Source: Dehalococcoidales bacterium
Lineage (GTDB): Bacteria > Chloroflexota > Dehalococcoidia > Dehalococcoidales > UBA2162
Assembly: GCA_016932435.1 (NCBI GenBank)
Contig: JAFGCW010000036.1
Location: 46,498 to 110,497, forward strand
Length of the DNA stretch: 64,000 nt
Direction: 5' to 3'
Under the pieces are notes generated by a model. It was not told the origin of the DNA and searched no databases. It saw only the letters and a program-made list of their open reading frames with translations. The stretch's first letter is position 1. The number at the start of each line of letters is the position of its first letter. The translations under genes were made by a program, and so were the position numbers. Positions 8,169 through 17,713 of the stretch are shown here, piece after piece.

Positions 8169-11100
8169 CTATAGATCTCCCATTCTTAACGTCTTGTGGA
8201 TAGCTACCCGGGAGAAGAACACAATAACAAGTGATATTGTTATTATAAACGCCACGGCAAGCAACGCATAGGCCATACCGATCGTCCCCCAGTTAACGGT
8301 AAGAATAAACGGCGGAAGTACCCGTACTCCCTGTTCGGTCAACTGTAAGAAAGGCATCATTATATAACTCAGTCTTTCACCGATTATCGTACCGAGTCCC
8401 ATACCCACGATAATAATAAACAACTGTTCAAAGCAGACCAGCCCGATTATCTGGCGTAATGAGAATCCCAGCGTTCTGAGTATAGCAAAATCAAGCTGCC
8501 TTTGCTGTGCGGACAGATAAGAATAGACAATGAAACCGAGACTGCTGACAAGTATCACTCCAAGGAAAGCTATCGTCAGCATACCACCCCAGCCTGCACC
8601 TGCCAGCGGGTCGGTCTGTAATTTTTCCAGCATGGTATCCCTGTAATAGAACTCTCTTGCTCCCAGTTGTCCGCCTTCCACCTCACTCACGGCTGCCGCT
8701 CTTTTTTCAGCGTCCTCAGACAAAGTCAGCCATACCTCGTTGGGATAGACGGTTGAACTTAGCTGCCGGTTTCTCACGTTCAGCAACCGGTCGAGATTTA
8801 CGAGTATGAATCCCTGGTCTCCGGGATCCAGGCTTGGGTAATACTCTATCGTATCCACTACCGTGATATATAAAAACTGCCCTGGCAATCTGGCTTGAAT
8901 AAATGAATTTTCCTGTACACGGGCATTTTCGATGAAGGTACTACTGGCTACCGCCGTAAGAGGTCTGTCATCCAGGTTAGCATAAAGAGCTCTCCTGCTG
9001 CTTCCCCTTGCATTCCAGCCGAATCTGCCGGAAGACTCTCCGTTATAGACCTGCATTTTATCTATTCTGAATGTTCCGGTAGCAGACTGTCCGCCGGATA
9101 AAGACCCGGACATGTCGTCAGGTGAAACCATCCATTCGCTTACTTCCTCGAAATCTTCTATGATTTCCGGTTCAGAGGAATAAGGGCCCGTAACCTGGAG
9201 GTCATCAAAGTACAAGGCCTGCAGGCCACCGCCCCAACCCCCACCGCCTTCAGTCCTTATATAGATACAGGATAATGACACCGGTGAAGGCAGTAATTCG
9301 CTTGATGAAAAAAGCGTCAATCCGCTCTCCATGTATTGCCAGCTTCCCGGCTCAGGCATACCGAGCGATATATCCATATACCGCCCTTTTCCGTCTTTTA
9401 CCCTGGCATATATTTCAACAGGAAGGTTATCTTCTTCGGAAAAGAACCATCCGCCGATAGTCTCGCTGCCATCAGGGATTGGAATTCCTTCATCAACAGG
9501 TTTATCCTCCTCCAGGATATCCATTATTTCATCAAGAGTGATATCAGCGAAGTCTTCACGGAACCAGGGAATATCTCTCATCTGGGTTGGATCTACCGCA
9601 AGCATGGTAAACTCAGTCTCGGTGAACATCGTACCGACTCTGCCTTCATTCCTGTATACCACACCCATGTTTTCAACGCCCTCAACGGACAAATACTTTT
9701 CTTCTAGGGTAGCTTTGGAAGAATGGCGGTTATTCAGATCCGTAAGTCGCACATCGCCACCCGCGGTATACATCGTACGTTCAACATAACTCCTGTCAAG
9801 TGTTCCCAGGAAGGTTGCAGAGAACATTCCGACGCTCGCTGCCATAACCAGGAGTAGAATAAGCCTGCTGTAGTGAACAGGGTTCCGCGCCATATACCAC
9901 AAGCCCAGGACAAACGGGGCATTACCTATATATTTACTAAGCCTGGTAGCCAGCTTAATCAAAAGTGGGAATATACGAAGGAACACAATAGCAACGGCAA
10001 CAAGCATCAGCATAGGAGTTATCAATAGAAGCGGGTCCATCCCCAGCCCGCCGAAAACGTCCATTGTTACAAGAGAGCCGCGTGAGTGAAGTTCCCAGTA
10101 AAGCACCCCGCCAAGTATCAACAAGACGATATCCAGGTAATAACGCTGCCAGAATGGTTTAGAAGGTGGACGGGCTGCCGCCTGTCTCTGGTGAACGACG
10201 CCACGACGGGCTGCTTGAATAGCCGGTACCAGCAGGGCTAGCAGACAGAGTACCGCTGCCGTAATAGCGAGTACCAGTACCGAGTTCGAATATCTTATTG
10301 GCAAAAGGCCTCCGCCGGTGAGTGAAAGGAATGAGCCAGTCCTCCCCAGGAGACTGAACGTAAAAGCACCAAGGAAAGGCCCTATGGCAGCTCCGACGGC
10401 ACTGATAACCAGTCCTTCCATGAAATAAATGCCGATAACATGCCAGGTTCCGGCACCCCTGCTTCTGAACAGCGCTATCTCCCCTTGCTGCCTGTCTATA
10501 AGCATGTTGGACACCGTGATCAGGTAGTAGAGAATGATCGCCGCGATTTGGAACACTATCAGGAAAAGAGGGATCTGGGTAAACATCAGTTTACCCTGGT
10601 ACTCAATGATGATACTGTCCAGGATAGTAAATAATCCCGACCTTGGCAGGTTGGTCAGTAATTGTTTTTCCATCCGGCGAATGGCATTTTTAATTGTGTC
10701 AGCGTTGGTCGAGTTGATTTTTTCAGTATCTACGAAATATAACCAGTTAAAGGTAGCTCTTCCATCCTTAAAAAGGTACGGATATACATTGAACAGGGTT
10801 TCCTGAGGAATAAATATCGGCGCTATTGGAGGTTCTTCTGATCCTTGTGGTACCGTAAAAATATCTGTATTAAGAAACCACAATTCATCGTTGGGATCTT
10901 TCGGGTCGATAATAGCAACAAGCTCGATTAATACCTGGTTCTTGTTATCGCCGTAACCACCCTCGAATATCAGGTAATCACCTACTCCCACCTGGAATTT
11001 CTCCGCCGTTTCACTGCCTATCATACCTTCGATTGAGAAATCCGGATCTTCAAGCTGCTCCTCGGTCAGACCTGCCGGGGCTGCTTCATAATAACGCCCT

Positions 11101-11531
11101 TCGACGATATCTATATGGTCTTCCAGATTAGAAAATATCTGGAAATGACCTTTCGGCTGGTATTGTCCTTCCGGCGTGGGTCGGTCGGTATAATAGGCAT
11201 AGAAAGTCTGGGACTTTACCCAGATTTCCTGCTGGCGGATAACCGTTCGGATATTCTTCGATACCTGTTGTTCGACAAGCGCTGTCGCTTCGTTATATTC
11301 TTCCAGATTAACGTAATAATTCGGAGCATACACCTGAAGGTCTATCAGTTCAATTACTCTGTTTTCGAGGGTATGCTTGAGACCGAGATCATTAATCGCG
11401 TTCGAATACAGCGGTGCGCTCGAAAGAAGAGCGACCGCCACAATTACGCCAACCAGCACCGTGGAAAGCAGGCGCCAGTTAGCCAGGCTTCTTTTTATGA
11501 CAATCTGCCATGCAGAGAGCAGAAGGGACAT
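8169..11531 (-). CDS. FtsX-like ABC permease, full-length duplicated type
   Basis: A 1120-residue membrane protein and first gene of the exporter operon. It has an N-terminal membrane segment (about residues 20-45), a large extracytoplasmic domain, three helices around 325-435, further helices around 470-590, a second large extracytoplasmic domain, and a C-terminal FtsX block of three helices (about 985-1110). The order is that of a tandemly duplicated FtsX permease, as in lipoprotein or macrolide mechanotransmission exporters. The second outside domain is unusually long and contains a GGGGWGGG run. No membrane-fusion protein gene is adjacent. The substrate is unknown. Confidence 0.85.
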   Translation of the reverse strand: MSLLLSAWQIVIKRSLANWRLLSTVLVGVIVAVALLSSAPLYSNAINDLGLKHTLENRVIELIDLQVYAPNYYVNLEEYNEATALVEQQVSKNIRTVIRQQEIWVKSQTFYAYYTDRPTPEGQYQPKGHFQIFSNLEDHIDIVEGRYYEAAPAGLTEEQLEDPDFSIEGMIGSETAEKFQVGVGDYLIFEGGYGDNKNQVLIELVAIIDPKDPNDELWFLNTDIFTVPQGSEEPPIAPIFIPQETLFNVYPYLFKDGRATFNWLYFVDTEKINSTNADTIKNAIRRMEKQLLTNLPRSGLFTILDSIIIEYQGKLMFTQIPLFLIVFQIAAIILYYLITVSNMLIDRQQGEIALFRSRGAGTWHVIGIYFMEGLVISAVGAAIGPFLGAFTFSLLGRTGSFLSLTGGGLLPIRYSNSVLVLAITAAVLCLLALLVPAIQAARRGVVHQRQAAARPPSKPFWQRYYLDIVLLILGGVLYWELHSRGSLVTMDVFGGLGMDPLLLITPMLMLVAVAIVFLRIFPLLIKLATRLSKYIGNAPFVLGLWYMARNPVHYSRLILLLVMAASVGMFSATFLGTLDRSYVERTMYTAGGDVRLTDLNNRHSSKATLEEKYLSVEGVENMGVVYRNEGRVGTMFTETEFTMLAVDPTQMRDIPWFREDFADITLDEIMDILEEDKPVDEGIPIPDGSETIGGWFFSEEDNLPVEIYARVKDGKGRYMDISLGMPEPGSWQYMESGLTLFSSSELLPSPVSLSCIYIRTEGGGGWGGGLQALYFDDLQVTGPYSSEPEIIEDFEEVSEWMVSPDDMSGSLSGGQSATGTFRIDKMQVYNGESSGRFGWNARGSSRRALYANLDDRPLTAVASSTFIENARVQENSFIQARLPGQFLYITVVDTIEYYPSLDPGDQGFILVNLDRLLNVRNRQLSSTVYPNEVWLTLSEDAEKRAAAVSEVEGGQLGAREFYYRDTMLEKLQTDPLAGAGWGGMLTIAFLGVILVSSLGFIVYSYLSAQQRQLDFAILRTLGFSLRQIIGLVCFEQLFIIIVGMGLGTIIGERLSYIMMPFLQLTEQGVRVLPPFILTVNWGTIGMAYALLAVAFIITISLVIVFFSRVAIHKTLRMGDL

Positions 11532-11657
11532 TTCACGGCAACTATAGCAGATAAAATTAGAAAATACAACACTTTTTATAAAATTATACTAATAAACTAT
11601 TCATTATATTAATTAAATATGAAGATCTATTGAAAAACACTGATGTATTGCCGATTT

Positions 11658-11685
11658 TTGAATGACTTCTTCGCCATGATAGAAT
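11658..11685 (+). promoter_or_regulatory. Possible sigma-70 promoter for the LarA-family gene
   Basis: TTGAAT and TAGAAT are separated by 16 bp and end 12 bases before the ATG at 11698. The match is moderate and the 5' leader would be very short. Confidence 0.35.
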
Positions 11686-11697
11686 GAAGGTGAAGCA

Positions 11698-12963
11698 ATG
11701 ACCGAGAAGACAATTGAAATCAGACTCCCTTACGGCGAATTATTCAAGACTATCCATATTCCCAAAAAAAACCAGGCTGGCATCCTTGAAACACGGCAGC
11801 ATCCCGGCCTGGAGAACGAACGGGAATCCATCCTGGACAGTCTCCGCAAACCGACAGGCAGCGTTTCGCTGATCGATCGTATCAATGAGAATGACCGGGT
11901 AGTAATTATCGTCACCGATAATACCCGTGCCTGCCCCGAGGACAGGATACTGCCACCTCTACTCGAAGAACTGGAAAACAAAATATCGTCCGATAATATC
12001 ACCATAATCTTCGCTCTCGGCCTTCATCCACCGCTGAACAGGGCACAGATGGAGAAAAAACTCGGAAAAGACATAATCGATAAGTACTATGTTCTCAATC
12101 ACGACGTTAATGACTGTATAAATATCGGTACCACGTCGCATGGCACTCCCATAGACATCAACCGAAGAGTAGTCGAAGCCGATTTCCGTATAAGCACCGG
12201 ATTTATCGAACCGCATTTCTTTGCCGGATTTTCCGGCGGAAGGAAGAGTATCGCCCCCGGAGTATTTTCCGTCCGGTCGGCATATATAAACCACAGCCGC
12301 AGCATGCTGGAGCACCCCCTGGCAAAGACAGGTGTTCTTAAAGGTAACCCCGTCCACGAAGATATGATAGAGATAGCGCATGCTGCAAAACTCAACTTTA
12401 TAATCAATGTCCTGCTGAATAAGAAGGGAGAGATAACCCACGTTGTTGCAGGAGACATGGTAAAGGCTCATGAAAAGGGATGCGAGACAGCGAAGGAGAT
12501 TTCAGGAGCGAGGTTAGACAGGAAGGTTGATATCACCATCACCACCAACAGCGGCGCTCCGCTGGATCTCGATCTCTATCAGTCGGTCAAGGGCATGGAG
12601 ACCGCTTCTCACTTCACGCGTAACGGCGGGATCATTATCATCTGCTCAGCCTGTTATGACGGCGCCGGACCGGAAGAATTCATCGATATGCACCGAACAG
12701 CACATTCTCCTCAGGAAGTACTCGACAGCATCAGCGATGAACACCCCACCGGCGTACAGTGGCAGAACCAGATACTGGCGAATATCCAGTGTAAAAACGA
12801 CATCTACGTGGTATCCGACATGGATGAAGCAATCATCCGGGATATGATGATGACTCCATTCTCGACCTTTGAAGAAGCACTCGAAGATGCCTTCCACAGA
12901 CTTGGCAAAGATGCTTCAATAGCTGTCATTCCGGAGGGCCCGATGGTTATACCTTTGCCTTAA
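11698..12963 (+). CDS. LarA-family nickel-pincer-type racemase (lactate racemase-like)
   Basis: A 421-residue cytoplasmic protein with the LarA signatures: VTDNTRACP near residue 70, GLHPPL near 107, and EPHFFAGFSGGRKSIAPG near 175-190, which holds the His and Lys that in LarA bind and covalently anchor the nickel-pincer cofactor, followed by NHS. The family interconverts 2-hydroxyacid enantiomers. GLHPPL replaces the more usual GxHR form, so the substrate may differ from lactate. No larB, larC or larE gene is nearby. GAAGGTG precedes the ATG. The GlcD/GlcF-like pair a few kb away would be a sensible metabolic partner. Confidence 0.8.
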   Translation: MTEKTIEIRLPYGELFKTIHIPKKNQAGILETRQHPGLENERESILDSLRKPTGSVSLIDRINENDRVVIIVTDNTRACPEDRILPPLLEELENKISSDNITIIFALGLHPPLNRAQMEKKLGKDIIDKYYVLNHDVNDCINIGTTSHGTPIDINRRVVEADFRISTGFIEPHFFAGFSGGRKSIAPGVFSVRSAYINHSRSMLEHPLAKTGVLKGNPVHEDMIEIAHAAKLNFIINVLLNKKGEITHVVAGDMVKAHEKGCETAKEISGARLDRKVDITITTNSGAPLDLDLYQSVKGMETASHFTRNGGIIIICSACYDGAGPEEFIDMHRTAHSPQEVLDSISDEHPTGVQWQNQILANIQCKNDIYVVSDMDEAIIRDMMMTPFSTFEEALEDAFHRLGKDASIAVIPEGPMVIPLP

Positions 12964-13155
12964 ATACTAAATCCTGATTTCTAAGCTCTAAACAATATCG
13001 AATTCAAAATCCCAAATTTTAAAACATTTGAATTTTGGTATTTATCTAGAATTTCGTGCTTAGATATTAGAACTTCAAGGTTTGTTTGTATCTTTCCACT
13101 TATCAGTATAATATATACCCGTCGAAATAAAGCTGCTTGATATAAGGAGGAAAAA

Positions 13156-14130
13156 ATGAACGTAATGGTAATCGGAGGAAGCGGACTCTTCGGACGCAAG
13201 ACCATCGCCCACCTTCTCGAAGATCCGGAGGTCACGGGAGTCACATCGGTCGACCTGGCACCACCGACGGAATGGTTTATGAAAACCATTGAGAAATATA
13301 AGGATAAATTCAACTATGTTCGTGGAAATGTTTCAGAACTCGAGGATATCCTGAACGCGCTGGCGCTTCATCCCGCCGACGGCCTGGTAAACTGGGCATT
13401 CGTCATGGGGATGGAGGTGAACACCGATCCACGTCTCAGTACAAAGGTAAACGCTCTGGGGATGTGCAACGCCTTCGAAGCCGCCCGACTGATGGGAGTA
13501 AAACGGGTCGTCTACGCCAGTTCCGAGACCGTATACGGTCCGCAGGATTTCTACGGCGATAGAGATGTAGTTGAAGATGACATCCTGGTACCCAGCCATT
13601 CGTACGCTGTTTGTAAGAGGTTTGCTGAAATACTGGCAGACCAGTACGGCCAGCAGTACGGAATGAACTTTACCGGCGTCCGCCCGACCATCGGCTACGG
13701 TCACGGCGGAAGATCACCGGCGCAGTACTGGTCGGATATGCCCTCAGCTGCTGCGGTTGGCAAGCCCTATAAGTTCGAGTACAAGATGGCTGGTCTTACC
13801 TCACTGGTGGCAGCCGATGATCTCGGTGAGCTTACCAAGATACTTATCAAAGCGCCTTCATCGCCACACCCGGTCTATAACGTCGGCGGACCGCCTACCA
13901 GCGTCCAGGACGCAGTCGATATGGTCAAGAAATATATCCCTGACGCACAAATAGAAATGGGCACAGCCGAACCGCCGATGATGGGTAGAGGTGGCGGCGG
14001 ACTGCCATGGAAAGTCAGCATGGCACGGGCTATCGAAGACTTCGGCTTCTCCTGCATACCGCTCGAAGATGCCATTAAGATACACATTAACGATGCCCGG
14101 CTTGAAGCGGGAATGGATCCGTTAAAGTAA
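13156..14130 (+). CDS. NAD-dependent epimerase/dehydratase (extended SDR)
   Basis: A 324-residue protein with the N-terminal GGSGLFGRKT dinucleotide-binding loop (GxxGxxG, residues 7-13), the catalytic Ser/Thr in VVYASSETVYG, and YAVCKRFAE (YxxxK). These mark the extended SDR family of nucleotide-sugar epimerases and dehydratases, although the C-terminal substrate domain does not identify the sugar. AAGGAGG lies seven bases before the ATG. It is monocistronic, ending in a strong terminator. Confidence 0.85.
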   Translation: MNVMVIGGSGLFGRKTIAHLLEDPEVTGVTSVDLAPPTEWFMKTIEKYKDKFNYVRGNVSELEDILNALALHPADGLVNWAFVMGMEVNTDPRLSTKVNALGMCNAFEAARLMGVKRVVYASSETVYGPQDFYGDRDVVEDDILVPSHSYAVCKRFAEILADQYGQQYGMNFTGVRPTIGYGHGGRSPAQYWSDMPSAAAVGKPYKFEYKMAGLTSLVAADDLGELTKILIKAPSSPHPVYNVGGPPTSVQDAVDMVKKYIPDAQIEMGTAEPPMMGRGGGGLPWKVSMARAIEDFGFSCIPLEDAIKIHINDARLEAGMDPLK

Positions 14131-14160
14131 CAGGTTGTATTAACTAATACCAAATTAAAA

Positions 14161-14190
14161 ACCAAGCGTGAAGATTCACGCTTGGTTTTT
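14161..14190 (+). terminator. Rho-independent terminator after the epimerase
   Basis: ACCAAGCGTGAA pairs with TTCACGCTTGGT and is followed by a run of six T residues, 30 bases after the epimerase stop. Confidence 0.9.
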
Positions 14191-14277
14191 TCGTCAGACT
14201 ATCATTAGTGGTAACTCCCCTAGATTCCCGCCTCCGCGGGAATGAAGAGAGGGTATTTGGTACGACACAAAATGAAT

Positions 14278-14365
14278 GTCATTACGAGTTTCGCCGTCAA
14301 CAGGCGAACCGTGGTAATCTCTATAAATTTATATAGATTGCGACGGGCTTCGCCCTCGCAATGAC
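14278..14365. repeat. MITE-like intergenic repeat, copy 2
   Basis: Starts GTCATTACGAG and ends CTCGCAATGAC, with a TAATCTCTATAAATTTATATAGATT core. The left half is almost identical to 19467-19518, and the ends match the element at 3412. A short TTCCCGC/GCGGGAA palindrome sits just upstream at 14226-14242. Confidence 0.65.
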
Positions 14366-14374
14366 GCTTTTATT

Positions 14375-15349
14375 CTACTTCTTCTTAGCTATTGCTTCCC
14401 GGACCGAAACAGCCAGGTCTTCGGGAGTAAGAGCGAAGTGAACAGCCAGTTTTCCCCGGTCATCGGAATCCTTGCCCGACTGGCTGAATTCATCCTGGAC
14501 ACCGAACTGTACCATCGGACAGGGAGCATTCTCACAGAGTACCGCCGCCACGCCTTCGCCAAGTCCGCCTATAGTGATGCCGTTTTCGGCGGTGACAATA
14601 GCGCCGGTCTCGACCGAAGCCTTGATAATCGCTTCTTCATCCAGTGGTTTCAGGGTCGATATGTCGAGGATGCCGACATTCAGTCCTTCCTTCTCCAGAA
14701 TTTCTTCGGCCTTGATCGCCGTACCGACCATCAGGCCTGTTGCTATGATGGTCGCGTCCTTTCCGTCCTTGATTGAGTAGGCTTTACCCAGCTGGAATGG
14801 ATAGTCTTCGGTATATATCCTGGGAGGAACCGGACCGGCTTCCTGTCGTATTAGAACAGGACCTATATACTGCATCATTGCGATGAATGCTTTCTTCGCT
14901 TCGACCGCATCAGCCACCGAAAGGATTATCAGATTCGGCAGGCAACGCATAAAACCTAAGGTCTCCACGTAATTATGAGAGATACCCGTATCACCCCAGG
15001 CTCCGCCGCGTCCGACCAGCTTCACGTTGAAGCGATCGACCAGTATACTCTGCCGTATCTGGTTGTAGGCACGGGCCAGAAGAGCGAAATCAAAACTATG
15101 GACGACCGGAACAAAACCTTCGGACGCCAGGGCGCCGCATATCACTGCCGCGTTTGCTTCGGCAACACCGCATTCGATTATCCTGTTCGGTGCGTTCTCG
15201 GTAAACCATTTCAGGCCCGGACCGCCCATGTCTTCCAGCACAAGAAGGACTTTTTCATTTTTCTCGGCCATCTCTATCATTGCAGGATCGAAACCCGCGT
15301 TGGGCGCTTCCGGTTCGCCTATCTGAACGTACTGATTGTATTTACCCAT
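14375..15349 (-). CDS. Transketolase, C-terminal half (pyrimidine-binding plus C domain)
   Basis: A 324-residue protein matching the second half of transketolase: the conserved Glu region FVPVVHSFDFALLARAYNQIR type segment, GRGGAWGDTGISHN, and a C-terminal DISTLKPLDEEAI swivel domain. It uses thiamine diphosphate together with the N-terminal half encoded just upstream; the start overlaps that gene's stop by eight bases, so the halves should be made in equal amounts. Split transketolases are common in anaerobes and archaea. It is last in an operon with a zinc ribbon and an alcohol dehydrogenase, so it may serve a dedicated sugar pathway rather than the central pentose pathway. Confidence 0.9.
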   Translation of the reverse strand: MGKYNQYVQIGEPEAPNAGFDPAMIEMAEKNEKVLLVLEDMGGPGLKWFTENAPNRIIECGVAEANAAVICGALASEGFVPVVHSFDFALLARAYNQIRQSILVDRFNVKLVGRGGAWGDTGISHNYVETLGFMRCLPNLIILSVADAVEAKKAFIAMMQYIGPVLIRQEAGPVPPRIYTEDYPFQLGKAYSIKDGKDATIIATGLMVGTAIKAEEILEKEGLNVGILDISTLKPLDEEAIIKASVETGAIVTAENGITIGGLGEGVAAVLCENAPCPMVQFGVQDEFSQSGKDSDDRGKLAVHFALTPEDLAVSVREAIAKKK

Positions 15350-16238
15350 AGATCATTCTCCCTTCTGAGACGCCCACTTCAACACCCACGCCTCTTGCCA
15401 GGTGAACATGAGTCTCTTCCCAGGATGGGATTCCGTGTCCCTTCACGGTATGGGCGATGATGCATTTCGGCTTGCCGTCGCCGTAGAGGTTGTTGGCCAG
15501 TTCCAGGGTATTGATAATTTCAGCCATATCATGACCGTTTATCTCCTTGACCCACCAGCCGAACGATGCCCATTTCTCGGCAAACGGCGCCATCGGCATT
15601 ATTTCCTCGGTCGGACCGTCCAGGCTGAATTTATTGTAATCGACAATCGCGATAAGGTTATCGAGTTTGTATTTGTTGGCGAACATCGCAGCTTCCCAGA
15701 CCTGACCCTCGTTGCATTCCCCATCGCCGAGAACGCAGAAGGTCCGGTACGCCGGATTATGCTTGGTCTTTAACCTCGGCAGAAACTGGGGTATCTCGGA
15801 CACCGGCGGATTCATTTCCGTCTTCAGCTTTTCTGCCATTGCCAGGCCGCAAGCGAAAGAAAGCCCCTGGCCGAGTGAGCCGCCGGAATAGTCCATTCCG
15901 GGAGTAGCCCAACGATCAGCGTGACCCTGGAAAGTCTCAGCATATTCGTTGTATCCCTTCAATGATTCCCGCGATACGTAACCGATCTCTACCAGCACCG
16001 AGTAGATGGCCTCGCAGCAATGGGCTTTCGAAAGGACGACCCTGTCTCTTTCGGGCCAGTCATAATCGGGAGGATTAAGTTTAAGATGATGGAAGTAGAG
16101 GGCGATAATTATGTCAAGCATCGACATAGAGCCGCCGGTATGCCCCGACATACTGTAGTCGAGGAGTTCGAACATATTCTTCAGAACGGTCACATATTTG
16201 TCCTGGAGTTTCTGGATTAGCTTTTCGTTTGCTGCCAT
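15342..16238 (-). CDS. Transketolase, N-terminal half (thiamine diphosphate-binding)
   Basis: A 298-residue protein equal to the PP-binding half of transketolase. It carries SGHTGGSMS near residue 31, VLSKAHCCEA, GSLGQGLSFACGLAMA, and the ThDP/Mg motif GDGECNEGQVWEA with NKYKLDNLIAIVDYNK downstream (GDG-x20s-NN type). Its start lies inside the 3' end of the zinc-ribbon gene (22-bp overlap) and its stop overlaps the C-terminal half. Together the two genes make an alpha2beta2 enzyme moving two-carbon ketol units. Confidence 0.9.
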   Translation of the reverse strand: MAANEKLIQKLQDKYVTVLKNMFELLDYSMSGHTGGSMSMLDIIIALYFHHLKLNPPDYDWPERDRVVLSKAHCCEAIYSVLVEIGYVSRESLKGYNEYAETFQGHADRWATPGMDYSGGSLGQGLSFACGLAMAEKLKTEMNPPVSEIPQFLPRLKTKHNPAYRTFCVLGDGECNEGQVWEAAMFANKYKLDNLIAIVDYNKFSLDGPTEEIMPMAPFAEKWASFGWWVKEINGHDMAEIINTLELANNLYGDGKPKCIIAHTVKGHGIPSWEETHVHLARGVGVEVGVSEGRMIYG

Positions 16239-16429
16239 ATTTTCCGTCCTTTCTTCTCGATTTTCACGGTATCGACCGATACCTTGCTACCGCATTTCGG
16301 ACAGGTGTTGTCGTAGAAACCCAGCACGGTTTCCTCGGAAGGAATAGCTCTCATGTACAGTCGTCTGTCTATCTCTTCGCCGAAGTAGAGCAGCATATCA
16401 CAATTACTGCATTTGATTGTCTCGGTCAT
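16217..16429 (-). CDS. Small zinc-ribbon protein
   Basis: A 70-residue protein with two knuckles, IKCSNCDML and TCPKCGSKV, about 40 residues apart, which should bind one zinc ion. It resembles FmdB-like or rubredoxin-type ribbons only in general form. AAGGAGG lies seven bases before the ATG. It sits between the dehydrogenase and the split transketolase and overlaps the latter, so it is probably an accessory or regulatory part of that enzyme system; its function is not known. Confidence 0.7.
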   Translation of the reverse strand: MTETIKCSNCDMLLYFGEEIDRRLYMRAIPSEETVLGFYDNTCPKCGSKVSVDTVKIEKKGRKIWQQTKS

Positions 16430-16448
16430 AAAAACCTCCTTTTTCCGG

Positions 16449-17465
16449 TTACATTTTCAGTATCACTTTTACAGCCTTGCCGGCCTTATGGTCGGCAAAT
16501 GCCTGAACGACATCTTCAATCGGATAGGTAGTCATCAAAGGTTGAAGGTCCAGTTTCGGCAGCATATTTGCCGCTCTGATGAATGAATATGGTGAAACCA
16601 GTACCGACTTAATCGTCAGTTCTTTCTGGTACATGTAAAATGCCGGTACTCCGATCTCCATGTCGGCAGGATATACCGCGCACCAGACGATTGTGCCGCA
16701 ACTGTCAGCCAGGCGAATCATTTCCTTAGCTACTGCGGGAATACCACTGGCTTCAAGGCAGATATTAAAACCCCTGCCGTCGGTCAATTTCATGCACGCT
16801 TCCTTCAGATCTTCGTTCAGAGGATCGACCACCACGTCAGCGCCCATTTCTTTAGCGATCCTGCGTTTCCCGGCAACAGGTTCGGAAAGCAATATCCTGG
16901 ATGCACCGGACCTGATAGCGAACTGGAGCAGAAGCTGACCGATCGTACCGCCGCCGGTAATCATCACAGTATCGCCTATCTTCATATCGGCGATATCCAG
17001 CATATGGACACCAACCGCTACCGGTTCGACGAAGGCACCTATATCGAGTGGGGTATCATCCGGGAGAGGAAAGACACAGTTTTCCTTGTATACGGCATAT
17101 TCCGCCATGGCGCCGGAGCTTGGAGAGAACCGTTCGCAGAAATGTTCCATCATATTATTGCAGTAGTAGCAGGCGCCGCAGGAACTCCTGAAGTTCATCG
17201 CTACCTTTTGCCCGACCTTGAAATCACCTTTAATGTCTGAGCCGATAGCGGCGATGGTGCCTGCCGCCTCATGTCCCAGGACATTCGGCCCCGGAGCCCA
17301 CTCGGGTGGACTGAACCTTCCCTCGACGATCTCGGGATCGGTACCGCAGATTCCGGCATAGGCGATCTTCACCTTTATCTGGTCGGAAGCCATTTCCGGT
17401 TCGGGCATATCACGTACTTCAAGTTTATATGGTTCGAGTAATACTGCTGCTTTCACTTCATTCAC
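16449..17465 (-). CDS. Zinc-dependent alcohol/polyol dehydrogenase (MDR family)
   Basis: A 338-residue medium-chain dehydrogenase. Visible are the catalytic zinc site GICGTDPE and GHEAAG, a structural-zinc-like cluster CGACYYCNNMMEHFC, and the Rossmann motif GGGTIGQ near residue 172. The pattern is closest to threonine, sorbitol and related polyol dehydrogenases; it reduces NAD(P) while oxidising a secondary alcohol. It is the first gene of the operon, with AGGAGGTG before the ATG. Its neighbours suggest that it oxidises a sugar or polyol feeding the split transketolase. Confidence 0.85.
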   Translation of the reverse strand: MNEVKAAVLLEPYKLEVRDMPEPEMASDQIKVKIAYAGICGTDPEIVEGRFSPPEWAPGPNVLGHEAAGTIAAIGSDIKGDFKVGQKVAMNFRSSCGACYYCNNMMEHFCERFSPSSGAMAEYAVYKENCVFPLPDDTPLDIGAFVEPVAVGVHMLDIADMKIGDTVMITGGGTIGQLLLQFAIRSGASRILLSEPVAGKRRIAKEMGADVVVDPLNEDLKEACMKLTDGRGFNICLEASGIPAVAKEMIRLADSCGTIVWCAVYPADMEIGVPAFYMYQKELTIKSVLVSPYSFIRAANMLPKLDLQPLMTTYPIEDVVQAFADHKAGKAVKVILKM

Positions 17466-17611
17466 ACCTCCTGTATGTTTTCGTGAACAGAATTATAATC
17501 GGAAAAAATATCATGTAAGATACGGGAAAAATACACTAAACAAGCCGTAAATCAGGATAAATTATGTACGAGTAAGATTCCCTTTGTCAATATAGAAAAG
17601 GAGCTCATCTG

Positions 17612-17641
17612 TTGACAATCGATACCTTGTAACAAGATAAT
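17612..17641 (+). promoter_or_regulatory. Sigma-70-type promoter of the multihaem cytochrome
   Basis: TTGACA and GATAAT separated by 18 bp, placing the start near 17648, about 65 bases before the ATG at 17714. Confidence 0.6.
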
Positions 17642-17713
17642 ATATCTAAGCAATTGAACTATCCTCCGATTATTAGGGGGACTGATACTAAAGGGGAAGG
17701 GATAGCGGAATAG

